Below, in pieces: positions 1 to 9,530 of a stretch of 64,000 bases of DNA; position 1 is the first letter of the stretch, and each line of letters begins with the position of its first letter. Below the pieces are notes generated by a model, which saw nothing but the letters and a program-made list of their open reading frames with translations, ran no database searches and had not been told where the DNA came from. The stretch is taken from positions 1 through 64,000 of the forward strand of contig CAWDNS010000005.1 in the NCBI GenBank assembly GCA_963803775.1. The letters are read 5' to 3'. A program made the translations under genes and the position numbers. This DNA is from JABCZH01 sp963803775. Its GTDB lineage: Bacteria; Acidobacteriota; Terriglobia; Terriglobales; Acidobacteriaceae.

Positions 1-466
1 CGGGAACGGTAAGTACATCCGCGAGTTGAATACGCCCGTGCCTGTCGAGATCGCTTACGGCGGAACTTGCACTGCGGGCAAGAACGAAGATATGGACATG
101 TACGCCGCCGTTCTCGCCGATGCGCTTAAACGTGGCAAGCGCGTGGCCGATTCGGTGAAGTTCTACATCCAGTTCGGATCGCAGGAAACGCGTGACTACT
201 GCTTACGCAAGGGCTATCTTGAGGTCTTCCAGAAAGCTGGAGCGCACGTGATCGAGCCCAGTTGCGGGGCCTGCATCAACGCTGGCCCGGGCGTAAGTAC
301 CAGTCCGGAGCAGGTGGTCATCAGCGCCCAGAACCGCAATTTCCCCGGCCGCAGTGGCCCCGGACAAATGTACCTGGCCAGTCCGCTGACCGTCGCCGCC
401 AGCGCCGTAGCCGGACACATTGTCGAATACGAGCCCAGCCAGGAAAGAGAACTCACGCACGCCTGA
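1..466 (+). CDS. Aconitase / 3-isopropylmalate dehydratase large-subunit family protein, C-terminal part (5' end outside window)
   Basis: The reading frame is open from base 2 and ends at TGA 464-466, so the start lies upstream of the window. The visible ~154 residues contain YGGTCTAGKNEDMDMYA, the iron-sulfur ligand segment PSCGACINAGPG and the NRNFPGRSGPG segment typical of the aconitase/LeuC superfamily. In this family the two cysteines help bind the [4Fe-4S] cluster that activates the substrate hydroxyl during dehydration/rehydration. Whether this is LeuC, homoaconitase or aconitase cannot be decided from the C-terminal part alone. The gene ends 124 bp before the ferredoxin start. Confidence 0.85.
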   Translation, partial: GNGKYIRELNTPVPVEIAYGGTCTAGKNEDMDMYAAVLADALKRGKRVADSVKFYIQFGSQETRDYCLRKGYLEVFQKAGAHVIEPSCGACINAGPGVSTSPEQVVISAQNRNFPGRSGPGQMYLASPLTVAASAVAGHIVEYEPSQERELTHA

Positions 467-590
467 TTTAACCTGACAACAGACGATGGGTGCCCGATCC
501 TTTTCAACGCTGCCCTATACCGCCAGCCGCATTCTTGCTAGAATATGCAGTTCTGTTAAGCTCTTTATATATCAGGGAGACACCGACTTT

Positions 591-851
591 ATGACATACG
601 TAATTGCGGAACCATGCATCGGCACCAAGGACACAGCCTGCGTGGATGCTTGCCCGGTGGATTGCATTCATCCGAAGAAGGATGCGCCCGCGCACGCGGA
701 AGAGGAAATGCTCTACATCGATCCCGTGGAATGCATTGACTGCGGTGCCTGTGTCCCGGTCTGTCCCGTCTCGGCCATCTTTGCGCTCGACGACCTGCCG
801 GAAAAGTGGAAGTCATTCACCGAACGCAACGCCAAGTATTTCGGCCGATAA
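591..851 (+). CDS. fdxA: 7Fe-type ferredoxin
   Basis: An 86-residue low-potential electron carrier of the cytoplasm. The first cluster motif is C9-x7-C17-x3-C21-P, as in FdxA [3Fe-4S] sites, and C25 follows. The second is the classic C-x2-C-x2-C-x3-CP (CIDCGACVPVCP) for [4Fe-4S]. The open frame reaches back to 486, but I chose ATG 591 because it gives the family N-terminus MTYVIAEPCIG and is preceded by CAGGGAG at 573-579. An AT-rich stretch just upstream (565-572) could hold the promoter, but no clear -35/-10 pair is visible. Length is normal for the family. Confidence 0.92.
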   Translation: MTYVIAEPCIGTKDTACVDACPVDCIHPKKDAPAHAEEEMLYIDPVECIDCGACVPVCPVSAIFALDDLPEKWKSFTERNAKYFGR

Positions 852-873
852 GGCCAATCTGTCATCCCACTTC

Positions 874-915
874 TAGGGCGCGAGTTCCTACCTTGGACTC
901 CCGCCTTTTCTTTTT
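874..915 (+). terminator. Putative terminator after the ferredoxin gene
   Basis: An imperfect stem (GGGCG-GAGT-CC pairing with GG-CTC-CGCC around a TACCTT loop) is followed by CTTTTCTTTTTT. It sits 25 bp after the ferredoxin stop, in the position and orientation of a Rho-independent terminator. Confidence 0.5.
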
Positions 916-985
916 TGCTTGGGTCTGGCGTTCTCCGTGACCGCGGGAGTCCGCAGCTGGAATCCCGAGAACCGTTGGGAAGACA

Positions 986-1189
986 TGGTGCGCCCGGAGA
1001 GATTCGAACTTGAGGCGTTTTGCGGGCGTGAGCGAAGCGGGAGCCCACAGCCGAAATCCTGAGTGTAGCCGAAGGATCGGAAGCGTATGGTGCGCCCGGA
1101 GAGATTCGAACTTGAGGCGTTTTGCGGGCGTGAGCGGAGCGGGAGCCCGCAGCCGAAATCCTGAGCGTAGCCGAAGGATCGGAAGCGTA
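986..1189. repeat. Two tandem 102-bp units carrying copies of the tRNA-Arg 3' end plus a REP-like element
   Basis: Unit 1 is 986-1087 and unit 2 is 1088-1189; they differ at only three positions that I can see. Each starts with the 25 bases that form the last part of the neighbouring tRNA-Arg gene (T-arm 3' side, acceptor 3' strand and CCA). Each continues with a hairpin element (GCGGGCGTGAGCG... GAGCCCGC, then ATCCTGAGCG...GAAGGAT). The same hairpin element, without the tRNA piece, occurs at 34535-34607. The real tRNA follows directly at 1190 with the same phase, so the array is head-to-tail with the tRNA 3' end as the repeated anchor. No protein-coding gene is convincing here. Confidence 0.85.
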
Positions 1190-1266
1190 TGGTGCGCCCG
1201 GAGAGATTCGAACTCCCGACCTATTGCTCCGGAGGCAATCGCTCTATCCATCTGAGCTACGGGCGC
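1190..1266 (-). tRNA. tRNA-Arg (anticodon CCG)
   Basis: The minus strand folds into a full cloverleaf. The acceptor stem is GCGCCCG/CGGGCGC with discriminator A and encoded CCA, and the D-arm is GCTC...GAGC. The anticodon stem ATTGC/GCAAT encloses CTCCGGA, giving anticodon CCG, and the T-arm is GGGAG-TTCGAAT-CTCTCC. It reads CGG arginine codons. Length is 77 nt including CCA. Its 3' trailer runs into the two partial tRNA copies at 986-1189. Confidence 0.96.
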
Positions 1267-1331
1267 ACTCCGCTTCCAGTGTACATGCAGAGCTTGGCCC
1301 CATCAATCGCCCCGGCCTCAGCACGGCGGCC

Positions 1332-1667
1332 CTACCAGCGGTTTCTGCCGCCTCCACCACCACCGCCGCCACGTCCGCCGCGATCACCGCCACGATCTTT
1401 ACCGCCCCCGCCACTGCGTTCCGTCTTGGGGCGGGCTTCGTTTACGTTCAGCGTGCGTCCGCCGATCTGGGAGCCATTCAAGGCGGCAATCGCTTTGTCA
1501 CCTTCTTCCGCGTTGGTCATCTCTACAAATCCGAATCCGCGGGAGCGGCCCGTGTCGCGGTCGGTCAGGATAGTGATGCGATCTACCTGTCCGTGCGGCT
1601 CAAAGAGCTTGCGTAATTCATCTTCCGAAGTGTTGAAGTCGAGGTTGCCTACGAAGATATTTTTCAA
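1332..1667 (-). CDS. RRM-type RNA-binding protein with glycine-rich tail
   Basis: A 111-residue protein with one RNA-recognition motif: RNP2 IFVGNL at residues 4-9 and RNP1 RGFGFVEM near residue 44. A tail very rich in Gly, Arg and Asp follows. Family members bind single-stranded RNA and are often cold- or stress-induced in bacteria, but nothing here shows the target. The start is TTG at 1665-1667. A TAG stop lies six codons upstream in the same frame, no ATG is available, and AGAGGA sits seven bases before the TTG. It is a complete monocistronic gene. Confidence 0.93.
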   Translation of the reverse strand: MKNIFVGNLDFNTSEDELRKLFEPHGQVDRITILTDRDTGRSRGFGFVEMTNAEEGDKAIAALNGSQIGGRTLNVNEARPKTERSGGGGKDRGGDRGGRGGGGGGGGRNRW

Positions 1668-1850
1668 GCGACGATCCTCTTGCTACGAACTATTCGATTG
1701 TGAGTTTCCACCAGGGTAAAACTAGCTGGCCAGAGCAGTGGAGTTGACCCACAGTCAAATGCGCACGAAGTATAGCAGGAATAATGCGGGGTGGAAGCTA
1801 TTTCGCGAAACCGCGCGCAGGGCGGCTTTGCCCACTCTTAGTAGTTCTTA

Positions 1851-2033
1851 CTAACATTGCTCAACTTTCCAATATCCTTCGTTCTGATAATTCAGTTGCA
1901 GCAACCGGTTTTTGGGATCGTGTCGCTTGCCGCACTTCGGACACTTCAGATATTGGTTCCAGCCGGTACCTTTGGAATCGTGATCTTCGGTGACTGCAAA
2001 GGTTGTGCCGCAACTGCAAGGTACGAGGTACAT
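1851..2033 (-). CDS. Small zinc-ribbon-like protein
   Basis: A 60-residue protein with cysteine pairs C-x-C (CSCG) and C-x2-C (CPKCGKRH) spaced like a zinc ribbon. I do not recognise a specific family. I chose ATG 2033 because the protein then begins MYLVPCSCG. A longer version beginning at TTG 2084 or 2078 is possible: GGAGAG at 2086-2091 precedes these, and TTG 2084 overlaps the typA stop codon, which would allow translational coupling. It lies directly downstream of typA on the same strand. Confidence 0.6.
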   Translation of the reverse strand: MYLVPCSCGTTFAVTEDHDSKGTGWNQYLKCPKCGKRHDPKNRLLQLNYQNEGYWKVEQC

Positions 2034-2080
2034 CCGCAGATCACGACTCGGCTCCGCCTTTGCTCCGCGGCCGCTCAATC

Positions 2081-3906
2081 TCAACTCTCCTCTGCCATGG
2101 CCATCGATTTCTTCTTCCGCTGATTCGATTGCAGGACCTTCTTCCGCAGCCGCAGCGACTTGGGCGTGATTTCCACGAACTCATCGTCGGCGATGAATTC
2201 GATGGCCTGCTCCAGGTTTAAGTTGCGAAACGGCACAAGTCGGATAGCTTCATCCGCGGTCGAAGCCCGCATGTTGGTAAGCTTTTTCTCGCGTACCGCA
2301 TTCACGTCGAGATCGTTGTCCTTGGCATTCTCGCCGACGATCATGCCTTCATAGAGTTCGACTCCAGGGCCCACGAACAATTCGCCGCGCTCTTGCAGTC
2401 CCCACAGCGCGTAAGCCGTGGAAGTGCCCGCGCGGTCCGCAACCAACGCGCCAGTCAGCCGGTGCGGGATCTCTCCCTGCCACTCAGTGTAGCCGTCGAA
2501 TAATGCGTTCATCACAATGGTGCCGCGCGTGTCTGTCAACAATTGGCTGCGCAGGCCAATCAGCCCGCGGCTGGGGACGCGAAACTCAATTCGCACTCGT
2601 CCATAACCGTGATTGTGCATGTTCTTGACTTCGCTTTTTCGTGCTCCTAGCTGTTCCATGACTACGCCGACAAATTCCTCCGGAACATCGACGGTCAGAT
2701 GTTCCACCGGTTCCATCAGCTTGCCATCGACGCGCTTGGTGACGATTTCCGGCTTGCCAACCATGAGCTCGTACCCCTCACGCCGCATCATCTCGATGAG
2801 AATCGAAAGCTGCAGTTCGCCGCGTCCCATGACCACAATGGTATCCGTGGTGCCGGTGTCTTCCATCCGCAGGGAAACATTGGTCAGTAGTTCTTTCTGC
2901 AGGCGTTCGCGCAGGTTGCGCGAAGTCACATAGGTGCCTTCGCGCCCCGCGAAAGGCGAAGTGTTGACCGTGAACTGCATGGCGATGGTGGGTTCGTCAA
3001 TGGTGATGTGCGGCAAAGGCGCGGGATTTATCGGCGTCGGTGATGGTCTCACCGATGGTGATGCCTTCGACGCCCGCGACCGCGATGATGTCGCCCAGCG
3101 TGGTTTCCGTGATGTCGGTTCGTTTCAGACCGGAAAACGAAAATAGCTTGGTGATTTTGGTCTTGTGCAGCGATCCGTCCAGCTTCGCGATGGCCACATC
3201 TTCGCCGGTGTGCATGCTTCCGTTAAATACTCGCGCGATGGCCAGCCGCCCCAGGTAGTCGCTGTAATCGAGGTTCGCGACCAGGATTTGCAGCGGCCCG
3301 CTGGGATCGCCCGTCGGCACAGGAATGGTCTTTACAATGGTCTCGAACAGCGGCCGCAGATTCTCGCCGCCGCCTCTGATGTCCGATGTCGCCGTGCCCG
3401 CTTTGGCGTTGGTGTAGAGCACCGGGAAGTCGAGCTGGTCTTCCTTGGCGTCGAGATCGATGAACAGGTCATAGACTTCGTTCAAGCACTTCCTGCGGAC
3501 GAGCGTCGGAGCGGTCGATCTTGTTGATCACCAGGATCGGAGGCAGGTTCGCTTCGAGCGCCTTGCTCAGGACATAGCGTGTCTGCGGCAGCGGGCCTTC
3601 GCTGGCATCCACCAGCAAGCATGACGCCATCCACCATCTTCAGCGCGCGTTCTACTTCGCCGCCAAAGTCGCTGTGACCGGGCGTGTCCACGATATTGAT
3701 TTTCACGTCGTGATAGAAGATCGCGGTATTTTTGGCCAGGATGGTGATGCCGCGCTCACGCTCCAGGTCGTTCGAGTCCATGACTCGTTCGATGATGTTT
3801 CATTGGAGCGAAATGTGCCGCTCTGCTTCAGCATGGCGTCCACCAGCGTGGTCTTGCCGTGGTCCACGTGCGCGATAATGGCGATATTGCGAATGCTGGA
3901 AGTCAA
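2081..3906 (-). CDS. typA: TypA/BipA ribosome-associated GTPase (reading frame broken at about four points)
   Basis: A translational GTPase of the EF-G family, which binds the ribosome and is tied to stress and cold adaptation. The N-terminus has G1 AHVDHGKTT, followed by G3 DTPGHSDFGGEVER, NKIDR and the domain-II/BipA C-terminal domains ending in a Lys/Arg-rich tail. The protein is recovered only by changing frame near 3800 (one base lost), 3615, 3490 and 3030 (one base gained each, e.g. GATAAATCCC where GATAATCCC is expected). Conserved residues continue across each site, so I read these as sequence errors. The start is TTG 3906 with AAGGA six bases upstream. It follows the amine oxidase by 65 bp. 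Confidence 0.85.
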
Positions 3907-3971
3907 GAGAATCCTTTCAGGGAACGGGCTTGCCTCTCCTACTACTTTACTATGCGGGAAGGATTTGAGGA

Positions 3972-5542
3972 CTAACTGGGGTCGCGAGAGATGGCAAGAC
4001 CTGACCGGCGCGCCGAATGTTTCGGCACCGGTTTGCCAGCGAGGCGTGCTTCTGCTTCCTTGACCGCGCGGTGCGCCGCGAGGATCGCTGTATTGGCAGT
4101 CGATTCCGGACCTTCGGAATCGGTATTGGCGAAGAAAACACGATCCATGGGTTGTCGCACCAAAGGCTGGACAGGGTGTAAAGGCGGGGAGTGGACATGT
4201 AGACCGGATGCCCGCGGCGGTAGATGTGAACCTCGATCGGGTCCCGATTCGATCCCGGAAAAAGCTTCTGGAAGTCGCGCAGCACATTTTCGGCGATTTT
4301 GCGAGTGCTGGGTACGGTCAAGCAGATATCCGCGGTCTTCTTCCTGTCATGGGGGTGTAGAAGGTGAGGATGTTGAATTTCTGCTGGTAGCCGGGATGTT
4401 TCGGAGCCACCCAGTCGGCCACAATGAAGTCGGTAAAGCTATTTCCCGGGCACCAGGTGTCGTAACTCAGTTGGACGACGGGTTTGTCGAAAATAAGGTT
4501 CACCACCGGATAAGGGATGTAGCGGATCTGATGCATCGCCTGGCTTTGTTTGTCGGGTATGCCCTCGACGATGCGGCGGGTGATGAACTTCGGGGTCGCC
4601 ATGATGACGGCTTTGGCGGCGACCGTTTTGAGTTCGGATCGCCTCGAGGTAGGTGACTTGCACTTCACTCTTTTCCGGGACGACCCCGATGGTGGTGGCG
4701 CCCGAAATGCATTTGCTCGGCCAACTGCGGCCGCAAAATCTCGGACAGTTTCCGGGTCATGGCGCCCAAGACCTCCCGGCCAGGTGTAGCGATCATCCTG
4801 GGTCGCTCTCGGCTGCCATCGACTTGCAGTTCGAGCACCGCAACCCCGGCGGCGGCGTCGTCACAGCGGCGCCCCATAGTTCGAAGCGCCGTAAGCGTCC
4901 CACCACTGCTTCAATTCTTCGGGGTATCCCTTGAGGAAATCGGAAAAGCGCATGTTGTAGAACTCCTGGGCTGCGCTTCTCGAGATCAATGGCCAGGATT
5001 TCTTTCTTGAATTTCTTGAAGGCCTCGCGCACCGAGCGCGGGGTAGGGCAGCCGATCGAGACCGTCCCCAGGTGTCTGGGATAAATTCCCCCTGCAAAAT
5101 GGTGCCGTCAGCGATTGTTGACGGGAAGAGGCTGCATGCCGAGCTCGAGGGCCAGCGCAAAGCGGCGTCGCTTTTGTAGAGGAATGCGGTGCCGGTGGCG
5201 TAAGGGCTGCCCCCGTACTCCATGAGCATAGGCATTGCCGCCCCAGTGCGGTTCCTTTTCCAAAAGAAGAAAATCACGATGGCGGAGCAGATAGGCCGCA
5301 GTGAGGCCGCTGAGTCCCCCCGCCCACAATCACGATGTCATGGCGAGCGCTGGCGGGGGGCCGAGTGAATACTTTGCCGTCGCGCACCTGATGGCAAATC
5401 CGATTGTCTTCGCCTTCAACGCGGGCGGAGGAGCCGTTTCGGCCGCCCGCAGCGAGAGATCGACTGGACATCCCGCCGCAATGGGCCCCGCCACGACATA
5501 TTTAATGAAATCTCTGCGATTTGTGCTCATGCTCCGGTTCAC
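3972..5542 (-). CDS. Tat-exported FAD-dependent amine oxidase-like protein (many frameshifts)
   Basis: The N-terminus is a twin-arginine signal (STNRRDFIKYVVAGPIAAG). After a frame change the dinucleotide-binding motif HDIVIVGGG-SGLTAAYLL appears, then LLLEKEPHWGGNAY, and the family's C-terminal FAD-proximal region near 4020-4165. The family oxidises amines such as polyamines using FAD and releases an aldehyde and H2O2, here probably in the periplasm. At least eight frame changes are needed between 5440 and 4170. Given conserved sequence on both sides, I infer sequence errors, but a pseudogene cannot be excluded. The start is GTG 5542 or ATG 5530. It follows potC within a few bases, so it is the last gene of the polyamine transport operon. 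Confidence 0.7.
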
Positions 5543-5545
5543 CCT

Positions 5546-6370
5546 TCACCGTCGTTTCCAACGCGGCGGCAATTCAAGGTTGCCTTCCGCGCGCGCCCGC
5601 AGGCGGTACCAGACCACGATCGCCATCAGCGAAAACAGAAAAATGATGGTCGAAATGGCATTGATCTCCGGCGTGATGCCCCGCCGCAGGCGGCCCCAGA
5701 TTTCGAGCGGCAGGGTATTATCCCGTCCGATCAGGAAAAAGCTGACAGCGATTTCATCCATGGACAGGGTAAAGATCAGCAATGCCGCGCCGATGATGGA
5801 CAACCGCAGATTGGGCAGGGTTACGTGCCAGAAGGTCTGCCAAGTAATTGGCGCCCAGGTCGAGCGAAGCCTCTTCTTGGGCGCGGTCGAGCTTCTGCAA
5901 GCCGGCAAATACTTCGGTGGTGGCGACCGAAATCAGCGCCGTGCCATGGCCGAGGACAATCGTCAGCAGACCCAATTTCAGGTCGGCCTGCGCGGAACAG
6001 CATCAGCAGCGAAAGGCCGGTGATGATTCCCGGCAGGATCAGCGGCAAAAGCACCAGGCGGCGGAACAGCGCTTTCCCGGGAAAGTGGGTGCGATCCAGG
6101 GCCAGGGCCGCGGGAATGCCGAAAGGTCAGCGAGATTGCCATCGCCGCAAACGCCACCAGCAGGCTATTCCCCACAGACGTCCAGATCGCATCGTCGGCA
6201 AACAGCATGCGATACCAGTCGAGCGTCAGGTTGCGCGGAGGGAATCCGCCGACGCCGGCTCCGTTGAAGGAATAAACAATGAGCGTGACGATCGGCAGAT
6301 AGAGAAAAGCCGAATACCGCGAGCGCATGCCAGGGCAACCAGCCGGGACCACCTGCGCTCCGCCACTCAT
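5546..6370 (-). CDS. potC: Spermidine/putrescine ABC transporter permease PotC (frame broken)
   Basis: An inner-membrane permease of the PotC type. ATG 6370 begins MSGGAQVV and is followed by a first membrane span (LPIVTLIVYSFN), the conserved NSLLVAF segment and LILPGIITGLSLL. The coupling region EEASLDLGAN and C-terminal spans (LIFTLSMDEIAVSFF, IIFLFSLMAIVVWYRL) follow. About three to four frame changes lie between 6350 and 5830. GGAG six bases before the ATG supports the start, which overlaps the likely potB stop as ATGA. With PotA, PotB and PotD it forms a polyamine importer. Confidence 0.83.
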
Positions 6371-7216
6371 CGGAAGCTCCATTTCTTCTTCCAGGCTCTC
6401 CGACAGAGAAGAGCAGCGCCAGAACCAGCGCCAGCATGCAGAGCGAAATGGCAGCCCCCAGCGGCCAGTTATAGGCCGCGCCAAACAGGCTGACCACAAT
6501 GTTTGAAATCATGATGCCGCTCGGGCCGCCGAGCAGCAGCGGGGCCAGAAAATCTCCCAGGCTCAGAACAAACGCAAACGTTGCCCCGGCCAAAATCCCG
6601 GGAATCGAAAGCGGGAAAATCACTCGCCAGAAAGTCTGACAAGGAGAGGCGCCCAGATCATGCGAGGCTTCCACCAGATTCCGCGGAATGTGCTCGAGTG
6701 AGGCGTAGATCGGGAAGAATGCAAACGGTGTGTAGATATGCGTCAGCGTCAGTACCACCGCAAACGGGCTGTAGAGCAGAAAATCCAGCGGATGTTGGTC
6801 AGGTGCACGTACTGCAGCAACGTGTTGAGCACGCCGTCGCTGCCCAGAATCGTCTTCCACGCGTAGGCCCGAACCAGGTAGCTGACCCATAGCGGAATAA
6901 TCACCAGCTGATAGAAAAGCTCCTTTCTCGCTCCTGCATGGAATGAGAGATAATACGCTAGTGGATAACCCAGCAGCAGCGAAAACACCATCACCCGCGC
7001 CGCAATCCACATGGAGCGAAACAAGGTTTGCAGATAAACATTCACCCGGAACAGTTCGCGATAGTTGTCGAGCGTCCAGGAATGCACGATCGTCTGCGAC
7101 GGCGAGACCGACCAAAAGCTGTAACAGAAGAGCAGCGCATACGGAACCAGCAGAAACACTGCTACCCAGAGCAATGGGGGCACGGTAATCGCGGCCCGGT
7201 AGGCGCGGGAAAACAT
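6367..7216 (-). CDS. potB: Spermidine/putrescine ABC transporter permease PotB (frame broken)
   Basis: An inner-membrane permease with spans at WVAVFLLVPYALLF and VMVFSLLLGYPLAYYLS, then ELFYQLVIIPLWVSYLVRAYAW, the EAA-type coupling loop LVEASHDLGASPCQTFWRVIFPLS and LAGATFAFVLSLGDFLAPLLLGG. ATG 7216 overlaps the potA stop (TGATG). One frame change near 6785 joins the two halves. A second near 6410 restores a Lys/Trp-rich tail ending at TGA 6367-6369, overlapping the potC ATG. The overlaps show a tightly coupled potA-potB-potC unit. Confidence 0.85.
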
Positions 7217-8337
7217 CAAACCCTCTCCTCCGACGGGCGAATCGCGACGGCATCTTCAGCCGAGAATTCCAACTCCAGTTCTCCGTGCCAGTTCTCTCGC
7301 GCGGCGGTACGTATGGAGAGCTTTAATCCATCCTCACATTCCACTTGCAATAGGTCTGTGGAGCCGTGAAACGCCTGGTGGCAAACGCGGCCGCGAAATC
7401 GAATCACGTTCACGCCAGCGCTCCCAACTGACGAACTAACCACGCGCAGATTCTCCGGCCGCAACGAGAACAATGCCGGTCCATCCGGCAGACCGACCGG
7501 CCAGTCGAGCGAGTGGCATCGCACCACTCCATCCTGCACTTCTCCCTGCAGCAGGTTGGTATGCCCAATGAACTGCGCCGTATAGGCGGTGGCGGGCTTG
7601 CCATAGATTTCACGCGGCGAGGCAATCTGCTCCAGTTCGCCCCGGCGCAACAGCGCAATGCGGTCCGACATGACCATGGCTTCTTCCTGATCATGGGTCA
7701 CAAATACAAACGAAATGCCAACCTCACGTTGTAGCGATTTCAACTCCACTTGCATCTGCCGCCGCAGATTGGCGTCCAGTGCGGAAAGTGGTTCATCCAG
7801 TAGCAGCAGCCGCGGCCGATTCACCAGCGCCCGCGCCAGAGCGATGCGTTGCTGCTGTCCGCCGCTGATCTTCGCGGGCTTCGAATTGGCAAAGGCAGTC
7901 ATCTTCACCATGGCCAAAGCTTGCTCTACCCGGTTCGCTACTTCTGCTTTTGCCAGCTTGGCCACGCGCAGTCCGTAGCCTGCGTTTTCTTCGACCGTCA
8001 AATGCGGGAACAACGCGTAGTGCTGAAAGACAGTATTCACCCGCCGTCGGTAAGGAGGCAAAATGTCAAGCCGATCGTCTTCCATCCAGATCTCGCCTGA
8101 TGTTGCGTTCTCGAAGCCGGCAATGATGCGCAGCAGTGTCGTTTTGCCTGAGCCGCTCTCCCCGAGGATGGTCAGAAATTCTCCTTCCGCGATCTGCAGG
8201 GAGATATCGCGCAACACCGGATTCTTCCCAAACGATTTGGCGACATTGCGAATGGAGAGCAGGGGTTGTGTCCCGGAATTGGGGGAACGTGAGAGCGTAG
8301 GTTCGATGATAGTGGCCATTTGTCTTGGCAGCACCAT
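7216..8337 (-). CDS. potA: Spermidine/putrescine ABC transporter ATP-binding protein PotA
   Basis: The cytoplasmic ATPase that powers the importer; 373 residues, intact. Walker A is GESGSGKTT, the Q-loop lies in the FQHYALFPH region, the signature is SGGQQQR, Walker B is LLLLDEPLSALD and the H-loop is FVTHD. A TOBE-like substrate/regulatory domain follows from about residue 240. ATG 8337 and ATG 8319 are both possible starts and neither has a clear ribosome-binding site. It lies 35 bp after potD. Confidence 0.95.
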   Translation of the reverse strand: MVLPRQMATIIEPTLSRSPNSGTQPLLSIRNVAKSFGKNPVLRDISLQIAEGEFLTILGESGSGKTTLLRIIAGFENATSGEIWMEDDRLDILPPYRRRVNTVFQHYALFPHLTVEENAGYGLRVAKLAKAEVANRVEQALAMVKMTAFANSKPAKISGGQQQRIALARALVNRPRLLLLDEPLSALDANLRRQMQVELKSLQREVGISFVFVTHDQEEAMVMSDRIALLRRGELEQIASPREIYGKPATAYTAQFIGHTNLLQGEVQDGVVRCHSLDWPVGLPDGPALFSLRPENLRVVSSSVGSAGVNVIRFRGRVCHQAFHGSTDLLQVECEDGLKLSIRTAARENWHGELELEFSAEDAVAIRPSEERV

Positions 8338-8372
8338 TGTGTTGGCGAGGTCTCGGCGTTACTCGACGAAAC

Positions 8373-9440
8373 TTACTGCGCTGCCTTCACTTCATTCCAA
8401 ATCTCGTTGTACTTGGCACGCCGCGGAACGTCCTGCCAGAAGTACAGCCGCTTCTGGTAACTGTCCACGCCATCCAGATGCAGGCTCTTCACTTGCTCCG
8501 CGGCCATATATTGCGCTGCCTGCGGATTCGCTGGAGTATAGCCGGTCACGTCGGCCACCTTCTTCTGGGTTTGCGCTTCAATCATGTATTCCAGAAACTC
8601 GTAGGCCAGATCCTTGTTCTCGCTGCCGGCAGTGATCATCAAATGATCAATCCAGCCCGTCGTATTCTCTTTAGGGATCGTCTCGCCGACGGGAAACCCG
8701 ACTTTGCGCAGCTGATTAGTCATCAGCGGCCAGCCCATGGACAGAACGATCTCGTGATTCTGGAACAGGTTCGTCAACTCGCCACCGGTCGACCACATCT
8801 TCCGGATGTTCGGTTTCAACTCCAGTAACTTCTTCTTGACGGCTTCCAATTGCTCATCGGTAAGGTTGTAAAGCTGACCGGGATCCGGCTTGTCGAACCC
8901 CAGAACCTGCGCCGCCATATATAACGTAGCAAGGTCGTCCCACACCGAAATCTTGCCGCGATATTTCGGATCCCAGAATATGTTCCAACTATCCGGCGGC
9001 GAGGGGAACACAGTGGTGTCGTAGATGATCGGATCTGGCCCCCACACAAAAGGTGTGCCGAACACCTGCCCGTGAATCCGCACCAAGGGAAGGGAAGTCA
9101 TCTGCGGCGAAAGTTGGCTGTAGCTGGGTAGTTTGGAGAGATCAAGCGGCGCCGCCAGCCCCGCTGAAGCGATGGCAGTCGCCACATCGCTCGAGGGTGA
9201 GATGACGTCATAGGTGCCTGAGCTTCCACCGCGCAACTTAGCCACCAGTTCATCGCTCGATCCCATATACGAGGCGGTAATCTTGCAGTGGTGTTTTTCC
9301 TCGAAGTCATGCACAAATGAAGGGTCGGCGTAGCCCTCCCACACCAGCAGGTTCAAGGTGGGTGTCTTTTTCGTGCACGCCCCGGCCAGAAGCAGCGCGC
9401 ACGCAATCAACATCAAAATTCCAATGCGCCGGATCATCAC
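8373..9440 (-). CDS. potD: Polyamine-binding periplasmic lipoprotein PotD
   Basis: The substrate-binding protein of the polyamine ABC importer, about 354 residues. A hydrophobic signal (RIGILMLIACALLLAGAC) ends in a Cys suited to lipidation. The mature part begins with the PotD-like LNLLVWEGYADPSFVHDFEEK and contains the family segments YDVISPSSDVA and WNIFWDPKYRGKISVWDD. The second codon, ATG 9437, may be the true start because codon 1 is GTG. It is the first transport gene downstream of the regulator (90-bp gap) and probably co-transcribed with it. Confidence 0.94.
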   Translation of the reverse strand: MMIRRIGILMLIACALLLAGACTKKTPTLNLLVWEGYADPSFVHDFEEKHHCKITASYMGSSDELVAKLRGGSSGTYDVISPSSDVATAIASAGLAAPLDLSKLPSYSQLSPQMTSLPLVRIHGQVFGTPFVWGPDPIIYDTTVFPSPPDSWNIFWDPKYRGKISVWDDLATLYMAAQVLGFDKPDPGQLYNLTDEQLEAVKKKLLELKPNIRKMWSTGGELTNLFQNHEIVLSMGWPLMTNQLRKVGFPVGETIPKENTTGWIDHLMITAGSENKDLAYEFLEYMIEAQTQKKVADVTGYTPANPQAAQYMAAEQVKSLHLDGVDSYQKRLYFWQDVPRRAKYNEIWNEVKAAQ

Positions 9441-9530
9441 TGTCGGCCCTCCGAGTCTGTGCTCGTTGTGTTCTCGTTCGGGGATTGGTATATCACTTCG
9501 CCGTACACCATAGCCAACTCTCTTCTCGCG

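Noticed and set aside
862..1251. A 129-residue minus-strand protein with internal repeats
   Set aside because: The frame is only the translated tRNA/REP repeat array and has no plausible function.
986..1266. A CRISPR array or minisatellite
   Set aside because: Only two full units plus the tRNA itself, with 102-bp near-identical units and no variable spacers.
2081..3906. Programmed frameshifting in typA
   Set aside because: There are about four shifts of both signs at non-slippery sites, and the same kind of error occurs in many unrelated genes of the window.
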